Shown here piece after piece: positions 47,201-55,682 of a DNA stretch of 64,000 nucleotides (position 1 is its first letter; the number at the start of each line of letters is the position of its first letter). The position numbers and the translations under genes were made by a program. The DNA lies in NCBI RefSeq assembly GCF_014635185.1, contig NZ_BMCM01000002.1, forward strand, positions 434,001 through 498,000. Direction: 5' to 3'. The notes below the pieces were generated by a model. It was given only the letters and a program-made list of their open reading frames with translations. It was not told the DNA's origin and did not search any database. This stretch comes from Microbacterium murale. GTDB taxonomy: Bacteria > Actinomycetota > Actinomycetes > Actinomycetales > Microbacteriaceae.

Positions 47201-48178
47201 ATGGACTTCGGAAACATCTTCGGCAACACCGCCTCCTATCTCTTCAGCCCGACGACGATCGCCTACGCGCTCGCCGCCACCGGACTCGCCGTGCACTTCG
47301 GCTACGGCGGACTGCTCAACTTCGGCATGGCCGCGTTCATGGCGGTCGGCGGCTACGGGTACGCGATCTCGATCCTCAGCTTCGGGTTCCCGTGGTGGGC
47401 CGGCGTGCTCGCGGGCGTGCTCGCGGGTGCTGTGTTCGCTCTGGTCCTCGGCATCCCGACTCTTCGTCTGCGCGCCGACTATCTCGCCATCGCGACGATC
47501 GCGACCGCCGAGGTGGTGCGGCTGCTGTTCCTCACCGAGCTGTTCCGCGAATGGACCAACTCGGCAGGCGGTCTCTCCGGATACCACCAGAGCTTCCGCG
47601 ACATGAACCCGTTCCCGCCCGGAATCTACGGCTTCGGCCCGTGGACCTACAACGAGAACGATCTCTGGGTGCGCGTGTTCGGCCTGCTCGTGCTCACGCT
47701 GTCGGTGCTGCTCGTCTGGGCCCTGATGCGCAGCCCGTGGGGTCGGGTGCTCAAGGGCATCCGTGAAGACGAGGATGCGGTGCGATCGCTCGGTAAGAAC
47801 GTGTTCGCGTACAAGATGCAGGCGCTCGTGGTCGGTGGGGTCATCGGCGCCCTCGGCGGCATCGTCTTCGTCCTGCCGTCCGCCGTGATCCCCGGCAGCT
47901 ACTCGACCTCGCTGACGTTCTTCCTGTGGACGATCCTGCTGCTGGGTGGGGCGGCGACCGTCTTCGGCCCGACGCTGGGCGCCGTGCTGTTCTGGGTCGT
48001 GTTCGCCTTCCTCGGCGGCCTGCTGCCGGAGATGGCGCGCATCGGCGCTCTGCCGATGACGACGAACCAGGCCGACGTGGTGCGCTACATCGTGATCGGC
48101 ATCGTCCTGATGCTGATCGTGATCTTCCGGCCGCAGGGCATCCTCGGAAACAAGAGGGAGATGACCTTTGTCAAGTGA
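47201..48178 (+). CDS. livM: LivM-type branched-chain amino acid permease
   Basis: 325 aa with about ten membrane helices. HFGYGGLLNFGMAAFMAVGG is the LivM family start, and GRVLKGIREDEDAVRSLGKN is the EAA-like loop that contacts the ATPases. The domain ends IFRPQGILGNKREM. It starts four nt after livH and overlaps livG by 11 nt. Confidence 0.93.
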   Translation: MDFGNIFGNTASYLFSPTTIAYALAATGLAVHFGYGGLLNFGMAAFMAVGGYGYAISILSFGFPWWAGVLAGVLAGAVFALVLGIPTLRLRADYLAIATIATAEVVRLLFLTELFREWTNSAGGLSGYHQSFRDMNPFPPGIYGFGPWTYNENDLWVRVFGLLVLTLSVLLVWALMRSPWGRVLKGIREDEDAVRSLGKNVFAYKMQALVVGGVIGALGGIVFVLPSAVIPGSYSTSLTFFLWTILLLGGAATVFGPTLGAVLFWVVFAFLGGLLPEMARIGALPMTTNQADVVRYIVIGIVLMLIVIFRPQGILGNKREMTFVK

Positions 48179-49157
48179 AATCACGCCCGGCGCTCCGGCG
48201 ACCGGCAGCGTCACACGTCCCAAGACCACGGGTCTCGCCAAGGGGCCGGCGGAGCCCGGTGTCGCCAAGGTCGATCCCATCCTCATCGCGGACAACGTGA
48301 AGCGGCATTTCGGCGGCCTCACCGCGGTCGACGTCGATCACCTCGAGGTCCCGCGCGGCGCCATCACGGCACTGATCGGGCCGAACGGAGCCGGCAAGAC
48401 GACCCTGTTCAACCTGCTGTGCGGCTTCGACAAGCCCAACGCCGGCACCTGGTCGTTCGATGGCACGAACCTGTCGGGCGTGCCGTCGTTCAAGGTCGCC
48501 CGCATGGGCCAGGTGCGCACGTTCCAGCTCACCAAGTCGCTGTCGCTGCTCACCGTGCTCGAGAACATGAAACTCGGTGCGCCGGATCAGCGCGGCGAGG
48601 GCTTCTGGGCGGGGCTGTTCCCGTTCCTGTGGCGCGCGCAGGAGGCCGAGATCGAAGAGCGCGCGCGCGGACTGCTCGCCCGCTTCAAGCTCGACACCAA
48701 GGAGAAGGACTTCGCAGCCTCGCTCTCGGGCGGGCAGCGCAAGCTACTCGAGATGGCGCGCGCGCTGATGAGCGACCCGTCGCTGGTGATGCTCGACGAG
48801 CCGATGGCCGGCGTCAACCCGGCGCTGACGCAGTCGCTGCTCGATCACATCCTCGATCTGAAGGATCTCGGCATGACCGTGCTCTTCGTCGAACACGACA
48901 TGCACATGGTGCGCCACATCGCCGACTGGGTGGTCGTGATGGCCGAAGGACGCATCGTCGCCGAGGGTCCGCCGAGCACCGTCATGGAAGACCCTGCCGT
49001 CGTCGACGCCTACCTCGGCGCGCATCAGGATGTGGATCTGGGCGCGGTCACCGGTCGTCTGCCGGTGATCTCGGATGCCGCGGCCGCAGAGCTGCGCGGG
49101 CAGATCGAGGCTGAGGCCGAAGCAGAGATCGAGAGCCCCGGGGAGGGGAAGGCATGA
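48168..49157 (+). CDS. livG: LivG-type ABC ATPase
   Basis: 329 aa. Walker A GPNGAGKTT, signature LSGGQRKLLEMARAL and Walker B LVMLDEPMAGVNP are intact. The TTG start at 48168 lies inside livM and has GGGAG upstream; the ~40-residue Pro/Thr-rich N-terminus is longer than usual. The acidic tail (GQIEAEAEAEIESPGEGK) is also an addition. Overlaps livF by 4 nt. Confidence 0.92.
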   Translation: MSSEITPGAPATGSVTRPKTTGLAKGPAEPGVAKVDPILIADNVKRHFGGLTAVDVDHLEVPRGAITALIGPNGAGKTTLFNLLCGFDKPNAGTWSFDGTNLSGVPSFKVARMGQVRTFQLTKSLSLLTVLENMKLGAPDQRGEGFWAGLFPFLWRAQEAEIEERARGLLARFKLDTKEKDFAASLSGGQRKLLEMARALMSDPSLVMLDEPMAGVNPALTQSLLDHILDLKDLGMTVLFVEHDMHMVRHIADWVVVMAEGRIVAEGPPSTVMEDPAVVDAYLGAHQDVDLGAVTGRLPVISDAAAAELRGQIEAEAEAEIESPGEGKA

Positions 49158-49903
49158 GTGAAGGATCTGTCGACACGCGCGACGTCGTCGTCGAGATGAC
49201 GGATGTGCACGCCGGCTACCTGCCGGGCGTGAACATCCTCAACGGTGCGAACCTCGTCGCGCGCAAGGGTGAGCTGATCGGCATCATCGGCCCGAACGGC
49301 GCCGGCAAGTCGACGCTGCTCAAGGCGATCTTCGGCATGGTGCAGGTGCGCGGTGGCGAGATCACGGTCAACGGCGAGAGCATCGTGGGGCTGAAGGCGG
49401 ACCGGCTCGTCAGGCGCGGTGTGGCCTTCGTGCCGCAGACGAACAACGTCTTCCCCTCGCTGACGATCGAGGAGAACCTGCAGATGGGGCTCTATCAGAA
49501 CCCCAAGATCTACAAGGAGCGGCTGGAGTTCGTCAGCGGCATCTTCGCGGAGCTCGGCACCAGGTTGAAGCAGCGCGCCGGTTCGCTGTCCGGCGGCGAA
49601 CGCCAGATGGTGGCGATGTCGCGTGCTCTGATGATGGATCCGTCTGTGCTGCTGCTCGATGAGCCGTCGGCCGGCCTGTCCCCCGTCCGGCAGGATGACG
49701 CGTTCATCCGCGTCTCCGACATCAACAAGGCCGGCGTCACGACGATCATGGTCGAGCAGAACGCCCGCCGCTGCCTGCAGATCTGCGACCGCGGCTACGT
49801 GCTCGACCAAGGCCGCGACGCGCACGAGGGCACCGGTCGCGATCTGCTGAACGATCCGAAGGTGATCGGTCTGTACCTCGGCACGCTGGGGGACGCGGCG
49901 TAG
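49154..49903 (+). CDS. livF: LivF-type ABC ATPase
   Basis: 249 aa. Walker A GPNGAGKST, signature LSGGERQMVAMSRAL and Walker B VLLLDEPSAGLSP are present. The C-terminal EGTGRDLLNDPKVIGLYLG is typical of LivF. It completes the importer with livHMG; the solute-binding protein is the opposing lipoprotein gene ending at 51286. Confidence 0.94.
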   Translation: MSEGSVDTRDVVVEMTDVHAGYLPGVNILNGANLVARKGELIGIIGPNGAGKSTLLKAIFGMVQVRGGEITVNGESIVGLKADRLVRRGVAFVPQTNNVFPSLTIEENLQMGLYQNPKIYKERLEFVSGIFAELGTRLKQRAGSLSGGERQMVAMSRALMMDPSVLLLDEPSAGLSPVRQDDAFIRVSDINKAGVTTIMVEQNARRCLQICDRGYVLDQGRDAHEGTGRDLLNDPKVIGLYLGTLGDAA

Positions 49904-49915
49904 TCCGTCGCCCTC

Positions 49916-49921
49916 TAGGCT
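49916..49921 (+). promoter_or_regulatory. -10 element TAGGCT of the epimerase gene
   Basis: Seven nt before ATG 49929 and only 12 nt after the livF stop; it suggests that the gene has its own leaderless promoter. Confidence 0.5.
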
Positions 49922-49928
49922 CGTCCTC

Positions 49929-50918
49929 ATGACGAGCATTCTGTATCTGGGCGGCACAGGGACCATCAGCGCGGCGTGCGTGCGCCGTTCGATCGAGCGC
50001 GGGCACGACGTGACCGTCGTGAACCGCGGCAGCGGACGACGCGGACTGCCGGATGACGTCACCGTGGTGTCCGCCGACATCCGCGACGCTGAGGCGCTGA
50101 AGACGGCCCTGGCCGGTCGCGAGTTCGACGCCGTCGCCGACTTCCTCTCGTTCTCCCCCGCCGACGTCACGCGCAACCTGGGTGTGTTCGAGGGGCACAC
50201 CGGGCAGTACGTCTTCATCAGCTCGGCATCCGCCTATCAGAAGCCCCCGGCGCAACTGCCGATCACCGAGCAGACGCCCCTGGAGAACCCGTTCTGGCAG
50301 TACTCGCGCGACAAGATCGCGTGCGAGGACGTGCTGTTCAGCGCCCACAGCGAACGGAGCCTGCCCGTCACCGTCGTACGTCCGTCGCACACTTACGACG
50401 AGCGGTCGATCCCGACTCTCGGCGGCTGGACCGACATCGCCCGCATGCGCGATGGGCGGCCGGTCATCGTGCACGGCGACGGGACGAGCCTGTGGACCAT
50501 CACGCACTCCGACGACTTCGCCGTCGCCTTCACCGGGCTCGTCGGCCGTTCAGAGGCGATCGGCGAGGCGTACACGATCACCGGGTCGCACGCGCCGACG
50601 TGGAATCAGATCTACGGCTGGCTCGCGGATGCGGCCGGAGTCGAGGCGCCGGAGCTCGTGCACGTCGCATCCGACACGATCGCCGCTCTCGCACCCGAAC
50701 TCGGGCCGACGCTGCTCGGAGACAAGGCGCATTCGATCGTGTTCGACACGTCCAAGGTGCAGGCGCTGGTGCCGGAGTTCGCCACGACGATCACGCTCGA
50801 TGAGGGTGCCAGGCGGATCCTCGCCCACTACGACAGCCACCCCGAGGCGCAGATCGTGGATGCCGAGCGCGACGCACAGTTCGACCGCCTCGCCGCGCAC
50901 GCCCGCGCCGCCGCGTAG
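49929..50918 (+). CDS. NAD(P)-dependent epimerase/dehydratase (extended SDR)
   Basis: 329 aa Rossmann protein. ILYLGGTGTISAACV carries the GxxGxxG-type dinucleotide site; YSRDK is the catalytic YxxxK (a Ser lies upstream in FISSASAY). The C-terminal half resembles isoflavone-reductase/nucleoside-sugar epimerases, such as those near BCAA transporters in actinobacteria; substrate unknown. Confidence 0.88.
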   Translation: MTSILYLGGTGTISAACVRRSIERGHDVTVVNRGSGRRGLPDDVTVVSADIRDAEALKTALAGREFDAVADFLSFSPADVTRNLGVFEGHTGQYVFISSASAYQKPPAQLPITEQTPLENPFWQYSRDKIACEDVLFSAHSERSLPVTVVRPSHTYDERSIPTLGGWTDIARMRDGRPVIVHGDGTSLWTITHSDDFAVAFTGLVGRSEAIGEAYTITGSHAPTWNQIYGWLADAAGVEAPELVHVASDTIAALAPELGPTLLGDKAHSIVFDTSKVQALVPEFATTITLDEGARRILAHYDSHPEAQIVDAERDAQFDRLAAHARAAA

Positions 50919-50957
50919 CCCGGCCACGCCGCCGCGTAACCCGGCCACCGCCGCGCG

Positions 50958-51185
50958 GGAGGTGTCGCAAGTGGCCGCCTCACCTCGCCCCACGCGACAC
51001 CAAGCGACACCTCCCCCAGCCCGGCCTCGACTCCCCCGCGAGCAGGTGTCCCAAGTGGCCGCCTCACCTCGCTCCACACGACGCCAAGCGCCACCTCCCC
51101 CAGCCCGGCCTCGACTCGCCCGCGAGCAGGTGTCGCAAACGGCCGCCTCACCTCGCCCCACACGACACCAAGCGACACCTCCCCC
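50958..51185. repeat. 84-bp-period tandem hairpin repeat, locus 3 (three units)
   Basis: AGGTGTC/C starts at 50960, 51044 and 51128. Unit 1 pairs GGGAGGTGTCGC with GCGACACCTCCC. Unit 2 has TGTCCC against GCGCCACC, a weaker stem. The inner half GGCCGCCTCACCTCG is shared by all three. It fills most of the 367-bp gap between the epimerase and the substrate-binding gene. Confidence 0.85.
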
Positions 51186-51238
51186 AGCCCGGCCTCGGCT
51201 CCCCCACGGGCGGTTCCCCACGGGCGCCGCGGGCACGA

Positions 51239-51276
51239 AGAAGGGGCTTCGGATGCCGGCATCCGAAGCCCCTTCT
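51239..51276. terminator. Bidirectional terminator of the substrate-binding gene
   Basis: AGAAGGGGCTTCGGATGCCG and its complement form a 38-bp perfect palindrome, 10 nt from the stop codon of the substrate-binding gene. Confidence 0.85.
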
Positions 51277-51285
51277 CACACAGTG

Positions 51286-52539
51286 TTACTTGATGCGGGT
51301 CTGCACGTTGTCCGCGTCGAACTCGTAGACGCCGATCGCGGCGCCTGCCGGGTCGTTGTCGTCGTTGAACGTAACCTCGCCGGAGTAGCCGTCGTAGTCG
51401 GCCGTTCCTCCGCCGTTGATGATCTCGGCGCAGTCGGCGAAACTGGTGCACTTCTCGCCCTCACCGGAACCACCGGAGACCTCCTGCATGGCGCCGGCGA
51501 TGTCCTCGCCCTCGACCGACACGGCCTGCAGCGCCGCGAGGGCGATGAGGATCGTGGCGTCGTACGCCTCGGCCGAGTAGGTCAGGGCGTCGATCGGCTC
51601 GTTGCCCTCGGCGGTCCAGACCTCGTTCAGCTGATCGATGAAGTCATCCGGCAGCTCTGCGCCTGCGCGCGTGCCCTTCGATCCCTCGAGGCTGACACCG
51701 AGGTCCGGCCAGTCCTTCAGGTTGCCGTCGACGAGGTACAGCGCACCGGTGTCGACGCCTGCGTTGCCGAGCAGCGGTGCGATCGTGGCGAACTGGTCGT
51801 ACGACACGATGGCCACAGCATCCGGGTTCGCGGCCGCGATCGTCTGCACCTGGGCGTTGAACTGTCCGTCACCCTGGTTGTAGGAGGCCTCGGCGACGAC
51901 CTCGCCACCGGTGCCCTCGAACGTCGACTTGATCGCCTCGAACAGGCCGGTGCCGTACGGGTCGTTCTGGTAGATGATGCCGAGCGTCTTGTGGCCGTCC
52001 TCGGCGATCTGGTTGCCGAGCACCTCGCCCTGCAGGTTGTCGCTCGGAGCCGTGCGGAAGTACAGCGGGTTGATGCCGGTGAAGTCGGCCGACGTGTTCG
52101 ACGGCGAGACCGTGAAGATGCCGGATCCGGCGTTGCCGTCGAGGATCAGCTTCGTCACGCTCGAGGATGCCGCTCCCACCATCGCCGTGACGCCGGCGCT
52201 CTGCAGGTTGGTGATCGAGGTCTCGTATGCCTTGTTGTCGAGGTCGCCCTCGTCTTCGGAGGTGAGCTCGACGGTGATGCCGGCGGCCGCCTCGTTGATC
52301 TCGGACACGGCGAGCTGCACACCGGCCTCCATCGGCGCTCCGAGGAAGGACAGCGAGCCAGTGGAGGGAAGCAGCGATCCCAACTGGAGAGTCAGATCGA
52401 CCTCAGCCGGACGGTCGCCGCCGCCCGTGTCTTCGGTCGCCTCTGGCGCGGGCGTGCTGCAGCCCGTGATCACAAGCGCCGATGCGCCGACCAGCGCGAT
52501 GCCGGCAAGCCACTTCGTACGCGTCTGCGTGCGGTTCAT
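51286..52539 (-). CDS. Branched-chain amino acid ABC transporter substrate-binding lipoprotein
   Basis: 417 aa type I periplasmic-binding-fold protein. Lipobox LVITGC puts the lipidated Cys at 27. LTLQLGSLLPSTGSLSFLGA, VAMVGAASSSV-like VTAMVGAASSSVTKL and IYQNDPYGTGLFEAIKSTFE are typical Leu/Ile/Val/amide-binding regions. ATG 52539 has AAAGGAG upstream. It faces the livHMGF genes rather than leading them, so it has its own promoter in the 155-bp gap before rarD. BCAA specificity is inferred. Confidence 0.9.
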   Translation of the reverse strand: MNRTQTRTKWLAGIALVGASALVITGCSTPAPEATEDTGGGDRPAEVDLTLQLGSLLPSTGSLSFLGAPMEAGVQLAVSEINEAAAGITVELTSEDEGDLDNKAYETSITNLQSAGVTAMVGAASSSVTKLILDGNAGSGIFTVSPSNTSADFTGINPLYFRTAPSDNLQGEVLGNQIAEDGHKTLGIIYQNDPYGTGLFEAIKSTFEGTGGEVVAEASYNQGDGQFNAQVQTIAAANPDAVAIVSYDQFATIAPLLGNAGVDTGALYLVDGNLKDWPDLGVSLEGSKGTRAGAELPDDFIDQLNEVWTAEGNEPIDALTYSAEAYDATILIALAALQAVSVEGEDIAGAMQEVSGGSGEGEKCTSFADCAEIINGGGTADYDGYSGEVTFNDDNDPAGAAIGVYEFDADNVQTRIK

Positions 52540-52694
52540 AATGCTCCTTTGCGACGACGGGCATGGCGATACATGCCCGGATGATCCCACCTTATGGCGG
52601 GGCCGTGCGTGCTGGGTATCGGTGCGCTAACGATCTTGTTTCGCGTTGAACACGGTCCTCAGCGCGCGCTCGCACACGACACCGCTTCGCGCGC

Positions 52695-53627
52695 TCACGG
52701 CACGGGAGCCACGCGCGCGCGGCGACCGCGACGCCCGGCACGCAGCAGGTCGACGACGAACACCCCGACCGCGATCCACACGAGGATGAAACCGATCCAG
52801 CGCTCGGTCGGCATCGGCTCATGAAGCAGCAGCACTCCGGTGAGGAACTGCATGATCGGGGTGATGAACTGGATCATCCCGATCACCGTGAGGTTGATGC
52901 GCCGGGCGCCGGAGGCGAACAGCAGCAGCGGCACGGCCGTGGCGACGCCGGCGAACAGCATGAGGACGGTGTGCCATGTGCTGACGGTGCCGAAGGTGAT
53001 GCCGGTGGTCTGCGCGACGATGATCAGCTGCACGACGGCGATGGGCAGCAGCCAGAACGATTCGAGCGTGAGTCCGCTCACGGCATCCACCGCGGGCCCG
53101 ATCTTCTTCTTGATCAATCCGTAGGTGCCGAAGGATGCCGTCAGCGACAGCGCGATCCACGGGAACGAGCCGTACGCGACGATGATCACGACGACCGCCA
53201 CGACGGCGACGCCGATCGCGACCCATTGCAGACGGCGGATGCGCTCGCGCAGCACGAAGACGCCGAGCAGCACCGTGGTGATCGGGTTGATGAAGTAGCC
53301 CAGCGCGGTCTCCACGACGTGGCCGCTGAGTGTTCCGATCAGGAAGACCTGCCAGTTGACGTAGATCAGCACTCCGGCGAGCGCCGTCCACGCGAGCAGC
53401 TTCGGCTGCCGGATGATCGCCATGATGCGCCGCCATCCCCGAGCGACCGTGAGCAGCAGCAGGCAGAACACGAACGAGAACACGACCCGTGCAGCGACGA
53501 CCTCCCACGGCCCTGTGGGCACGAGCAGCAGGAAGTACAGCGGCAGGAACCCCCAGATCAGGTACGCGCCTACCGAGTAGGCGACGCCGAGCCCTTGCTG
53601 GGCGCGGTCGGAGGGCTGGGGTGTCAC
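52695..53627 (-). CDS. rarD: RarD-family EamA transporter
   Basis: 310 aa with ten membrane helices in two EamA halves. GLGVAYSVGAYLIWGFLPLY and YVNWQVFLIGTLSGHVVETA, GYFINPI and LIKKKIGPAVDAVSGLTLES are hallmark RarD segments. Substrate unknown (drug/metabolite export type). The GTG start at 53627 has TAATGT six nt upstream and is convergent-free, divergent from the Hsp70-like gene. Confidence 0.92.
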   Translation of the reverse strand: MTPQPSDRAQQGLGVAYSVGAYLIWGFLPLYFLLLVPTGPWEVVAARVVFSFVFCLLLLTVARGWRRIMAIIRQPKLLAWTALAGVLIYVNWQVFLIGTLSGHVVETALGYFINPITTVLLGVFVLRERIRRLQWVAIGVAVVAVVVIIVAYGSFPWIALSLTASFGTYGLIKKKIGPAVDAVSGLTLESFWLLPIAVVQLIIVAQTTGITFGTVSTWHTVLMLFAGVATAVPLLLFASGARRINLTVIGMIQFITPIMQFLTGVLLLHEPMPTERWIGFILVWIAVGVFVVDLLRAGRRGRRARVAPVP

Positions 53628-53633
53628 AGACTC

Positions 53634-53639
53634 ACATTA
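53634..53639 (-). promoter_or_regulatory. -10 element TAATGT of rarD
   Basis: Six nt before GTG 53627; supports the GTG start. Confidence 0.5.
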
Positions 53640-53682
53640 GTGTCCGCGGCAGACACCCCTACCGCCCGCGCGGCAAACGACC

Positions 53683-53688
53683 TATAGT
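53683..53688 (+). promoter_or_regulatory. -10 element TATAGT of the Hsp70-like gene
   Basis: Good -10 match 43 nt before ATG 53732, giving a leader of about 37 nt. No convincing -35. Confidence 0.45.
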
Positions 53689-53731
53689 GAGCGTGTCCGA
53701 CGCCGTTGGGGATACGGCTGACGAAACAAAT

Positions 53732-55669
53732 ATGAGCGAGTCCGAAGTCGTGCTCGCGCTGGATCTGGGGACGAGCCGCATCCTGGCGGCGACAGCCGGT
53801 CTCGCGCCGAGCGGAGAGATCGAGGCTGTCTCCTTCGTGCTGGGGCACCGGAGCGGCAGCGCAGCCGCGCTCGTTTTCGTGACCGACTCCGGCGATCTGC
53901 TGTTCGGCGATGACGCCGAGCAGCGCGGGTTCGAACGTCCCGAGAATCTCATCCGCTCTTTTCTCCCCCGCGTCGGCGACGAGGTGCCTCTGATCGCCTC
54001 CGGTCGAGCATTCACCGCGGCGGAACTCACCGCACGGCTGGTCACGTGGGCCGGGAGCATCTCCACGCAGCGCCATGGCGCTACGCCCGTGATCGCGATC
54101 GGACATCCGTCCTCTTGGACGGGGCACCGTGTCGCGTCGCTCCGCGGTGCGCTGAGCGACTCCGGCATCGAGCACGTCACACTCATGCCGTCTGCCGAGG
54201 CGGCGGCGCACCACCACGATGCGCTGCTCGCCGGGTCGGAGGACCATCCGCTGCAGCCCGGCGACACCGTCGCGGTGTACGACCTCGGCGGCACGTCCTT
54301 CGAAGCCACGGTCCTCCGCAAGGATGCCGGAGGCGGGTTCGGCATCCTCGGCGAGCCGGTCGCCATCGCCGATCTGGGCGGGGCAGCGTTCGACGACGCC
54401 GTAGTGGATCACGCCATGCGACTGTCCGGCACGGACACCAGGGGTATGCCGGATGCCACGACGCGCATAGCGCTCGCGCGATTGCGCCGCGCGAGCGTCG
54501 CAGCCAAGGAGGCGCTCTCCTTCGATGCGGACGCCACGATCCCGCTGACGCTCAGCGGGAACGGATCCACCGTGCGCATCACGCGCTCCGAGCTCGAGGC
54601 GATGATGGATCCCGCGCTGGAGCGCACTCTCGACGGCCTCGAACGCGCGCTCGATTCCGCGCGAGTGGGAGCGGATGATCTGGAGTTCATCCTGCTCACC
54701 GGAGGCTCTGCGCATATCCCGCTGGTGGCCCAGCGACTCTCCGAGCGCTTCGACCTCCCGCTCGTCACCGCTGCGGATGCCGCTGCCGCGCTCGGCGCCG
54801 CCCGTCTCGGTGTGCTCCGTGAGCGCGCGCGGCGTGGGCTCGTCGTCGCCGAGGCTGAGTCGTCGGCTGCGGAGAACCTCGTGGAGATCGACCTCGCCGC
54901 CCCCGGCTCTTCGTCGCGGCCGCACCGCAGACCGCGACTGCGTGCGGTGCTCGCCGGCGCATCGATCCGCTCGGCGACGCCAGCGGCGGTGACGCTGGCC
55001 GCTGTGGTCGTCGCCGCCGGCGTGGCCACCACGACAGCGGGGGCGGCGATCTTCCGCGATGCCGCAGACGATGCCGCAGCATCACGCACCACCACGGAGG
55101 CCGCGGCCGGCAGCCTCGTCGCCGACCCGTTCGCGCTCCTGCTCGACGACCCCACAGCATCGCAGGCCGTCGAACTCGTCACGCCTGCCGCGCCCGATGC
55201 CGACTCGGACGTCGAGACCGACCCCGATCGGGATTCGTCCGGCCCGCGCGAGGCCGTCCGCGACACGCTGTCGCAACCGCGAACGCCGAAGGCGTCCACA
55301 CCGCAGAGCGGTACGCGGCGGGGGCCTCAGGTGGAGAACTCGTCGCCGGCCGCTCCGCCGGCATCCGCCCCGAAGCCCTCGCAGCCCGCGGGAACGAACC
55401 CGTCGCCGCGGCCCACCACCGGCCCAGCGCCCGTGCCGTCCGATCCTGCACCAGACCCGACGCCGTCCGACCCTGCACCATCGGACCCGCCGTCAGACCC
55501 CGCGCCCGATCCGGTACCCACGGATCCTGCGCCCGACCCCGCCCCATCAGACCCAGCCCCGTCAGACCCCGCGCCGTCCGACCAGGCACCATCGGACCCC
55601 CCGCCGACACCGCCCACCGAGGAGCCGCCGGCTCCCATCGCGACCGTTGCGCCGAGCACAGAGAGCTGA
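53732..55669 (+). CDS. Hsp70-like ATPase with transmembrane helix and Pro/Asp/Ser-rich tail
   Basis: 645 aa. An actin-fold ATPase domain (~1-375) has phosphate 1 DLGTSRI (11-17), phosphate 2 VYDLGGTSFEATVL and adenosine ILLTGGSAHIPLV. There is no canonical peptide-binding domain. A basic region, one helix (about 412-440; AVTLAAVVVAAGVATTTAGA) and ~200 residues of Pro/Asp/Ser/Ala repeats (PSDPAPDP type) predict an extracellular or wall-spanning tail. Head of the plus-strand ini-like cluster. The ATG was chosen for the DLGT spacing; a GTG at 53693 is in frame but falls at the likely transcription start. Confidence 0.85.
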   Translation: MSESEVVLALDLGTSRILAATAGLAPSGEIEAVSFVLGHRSGSAAALVFVTDSGDLLFGDDAEQRGFERPENLIRSFLPRVGDEVPLIASGRAFTAAELTARLVTWAGSISTQRHGATPVIAIGHPSSWTGHRVASLRGALSDSGIEHVTLMPSAEAAAHHHDALLAGSEDHPLQPGDTVAVYDLGGTSFEATVLRKDAGGGFGILGEPVAIADLGGAAFDDAVVDHAMRLSGTDTRGMPDATTRIALARLRRASVAAKEALSFDADATIPLTLSGNGSTVRITRSELEAMMDPALERTLDGLERALDSARVGADDLEFILLTGGSAHIPLVAQRLSERFDLPLVTAADAAAALGAARLGVLRERARRGLVVAEAESSAAENLVEIDLAAPGSSSRPHRRPRLRAVLAGASIRSATPAAVTLAAVVVAAGVATTTAGAAIFRDAADDAAASRTTTEAAAGSLVADPFALLLDDPTASQAVELVTPAAPDADSDVETDPDRDSSGPREAVRDTLSQPRTPKASTPQSGTRRGPQVENSSPAAPPASAPKPSQPAGTNPSPRPTTGPAPVPSDPAPDPTPSDPAPSDPPSDPAPDPVPTDPAPDPAPSDPAPSDPAPSDQAPSDPPPTPPTEEPPAPIATVAPSTES

Positions 55670-55682
55670 CGAGCAGATCATC

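Noticed and set aside
55059-55682. N-terminal extension of the IniR-like frame
   Set aside because: Reads another frame of the Hsp70-like tail; Pro/Arg low complexity, and ATG 55683 fits the gene start.
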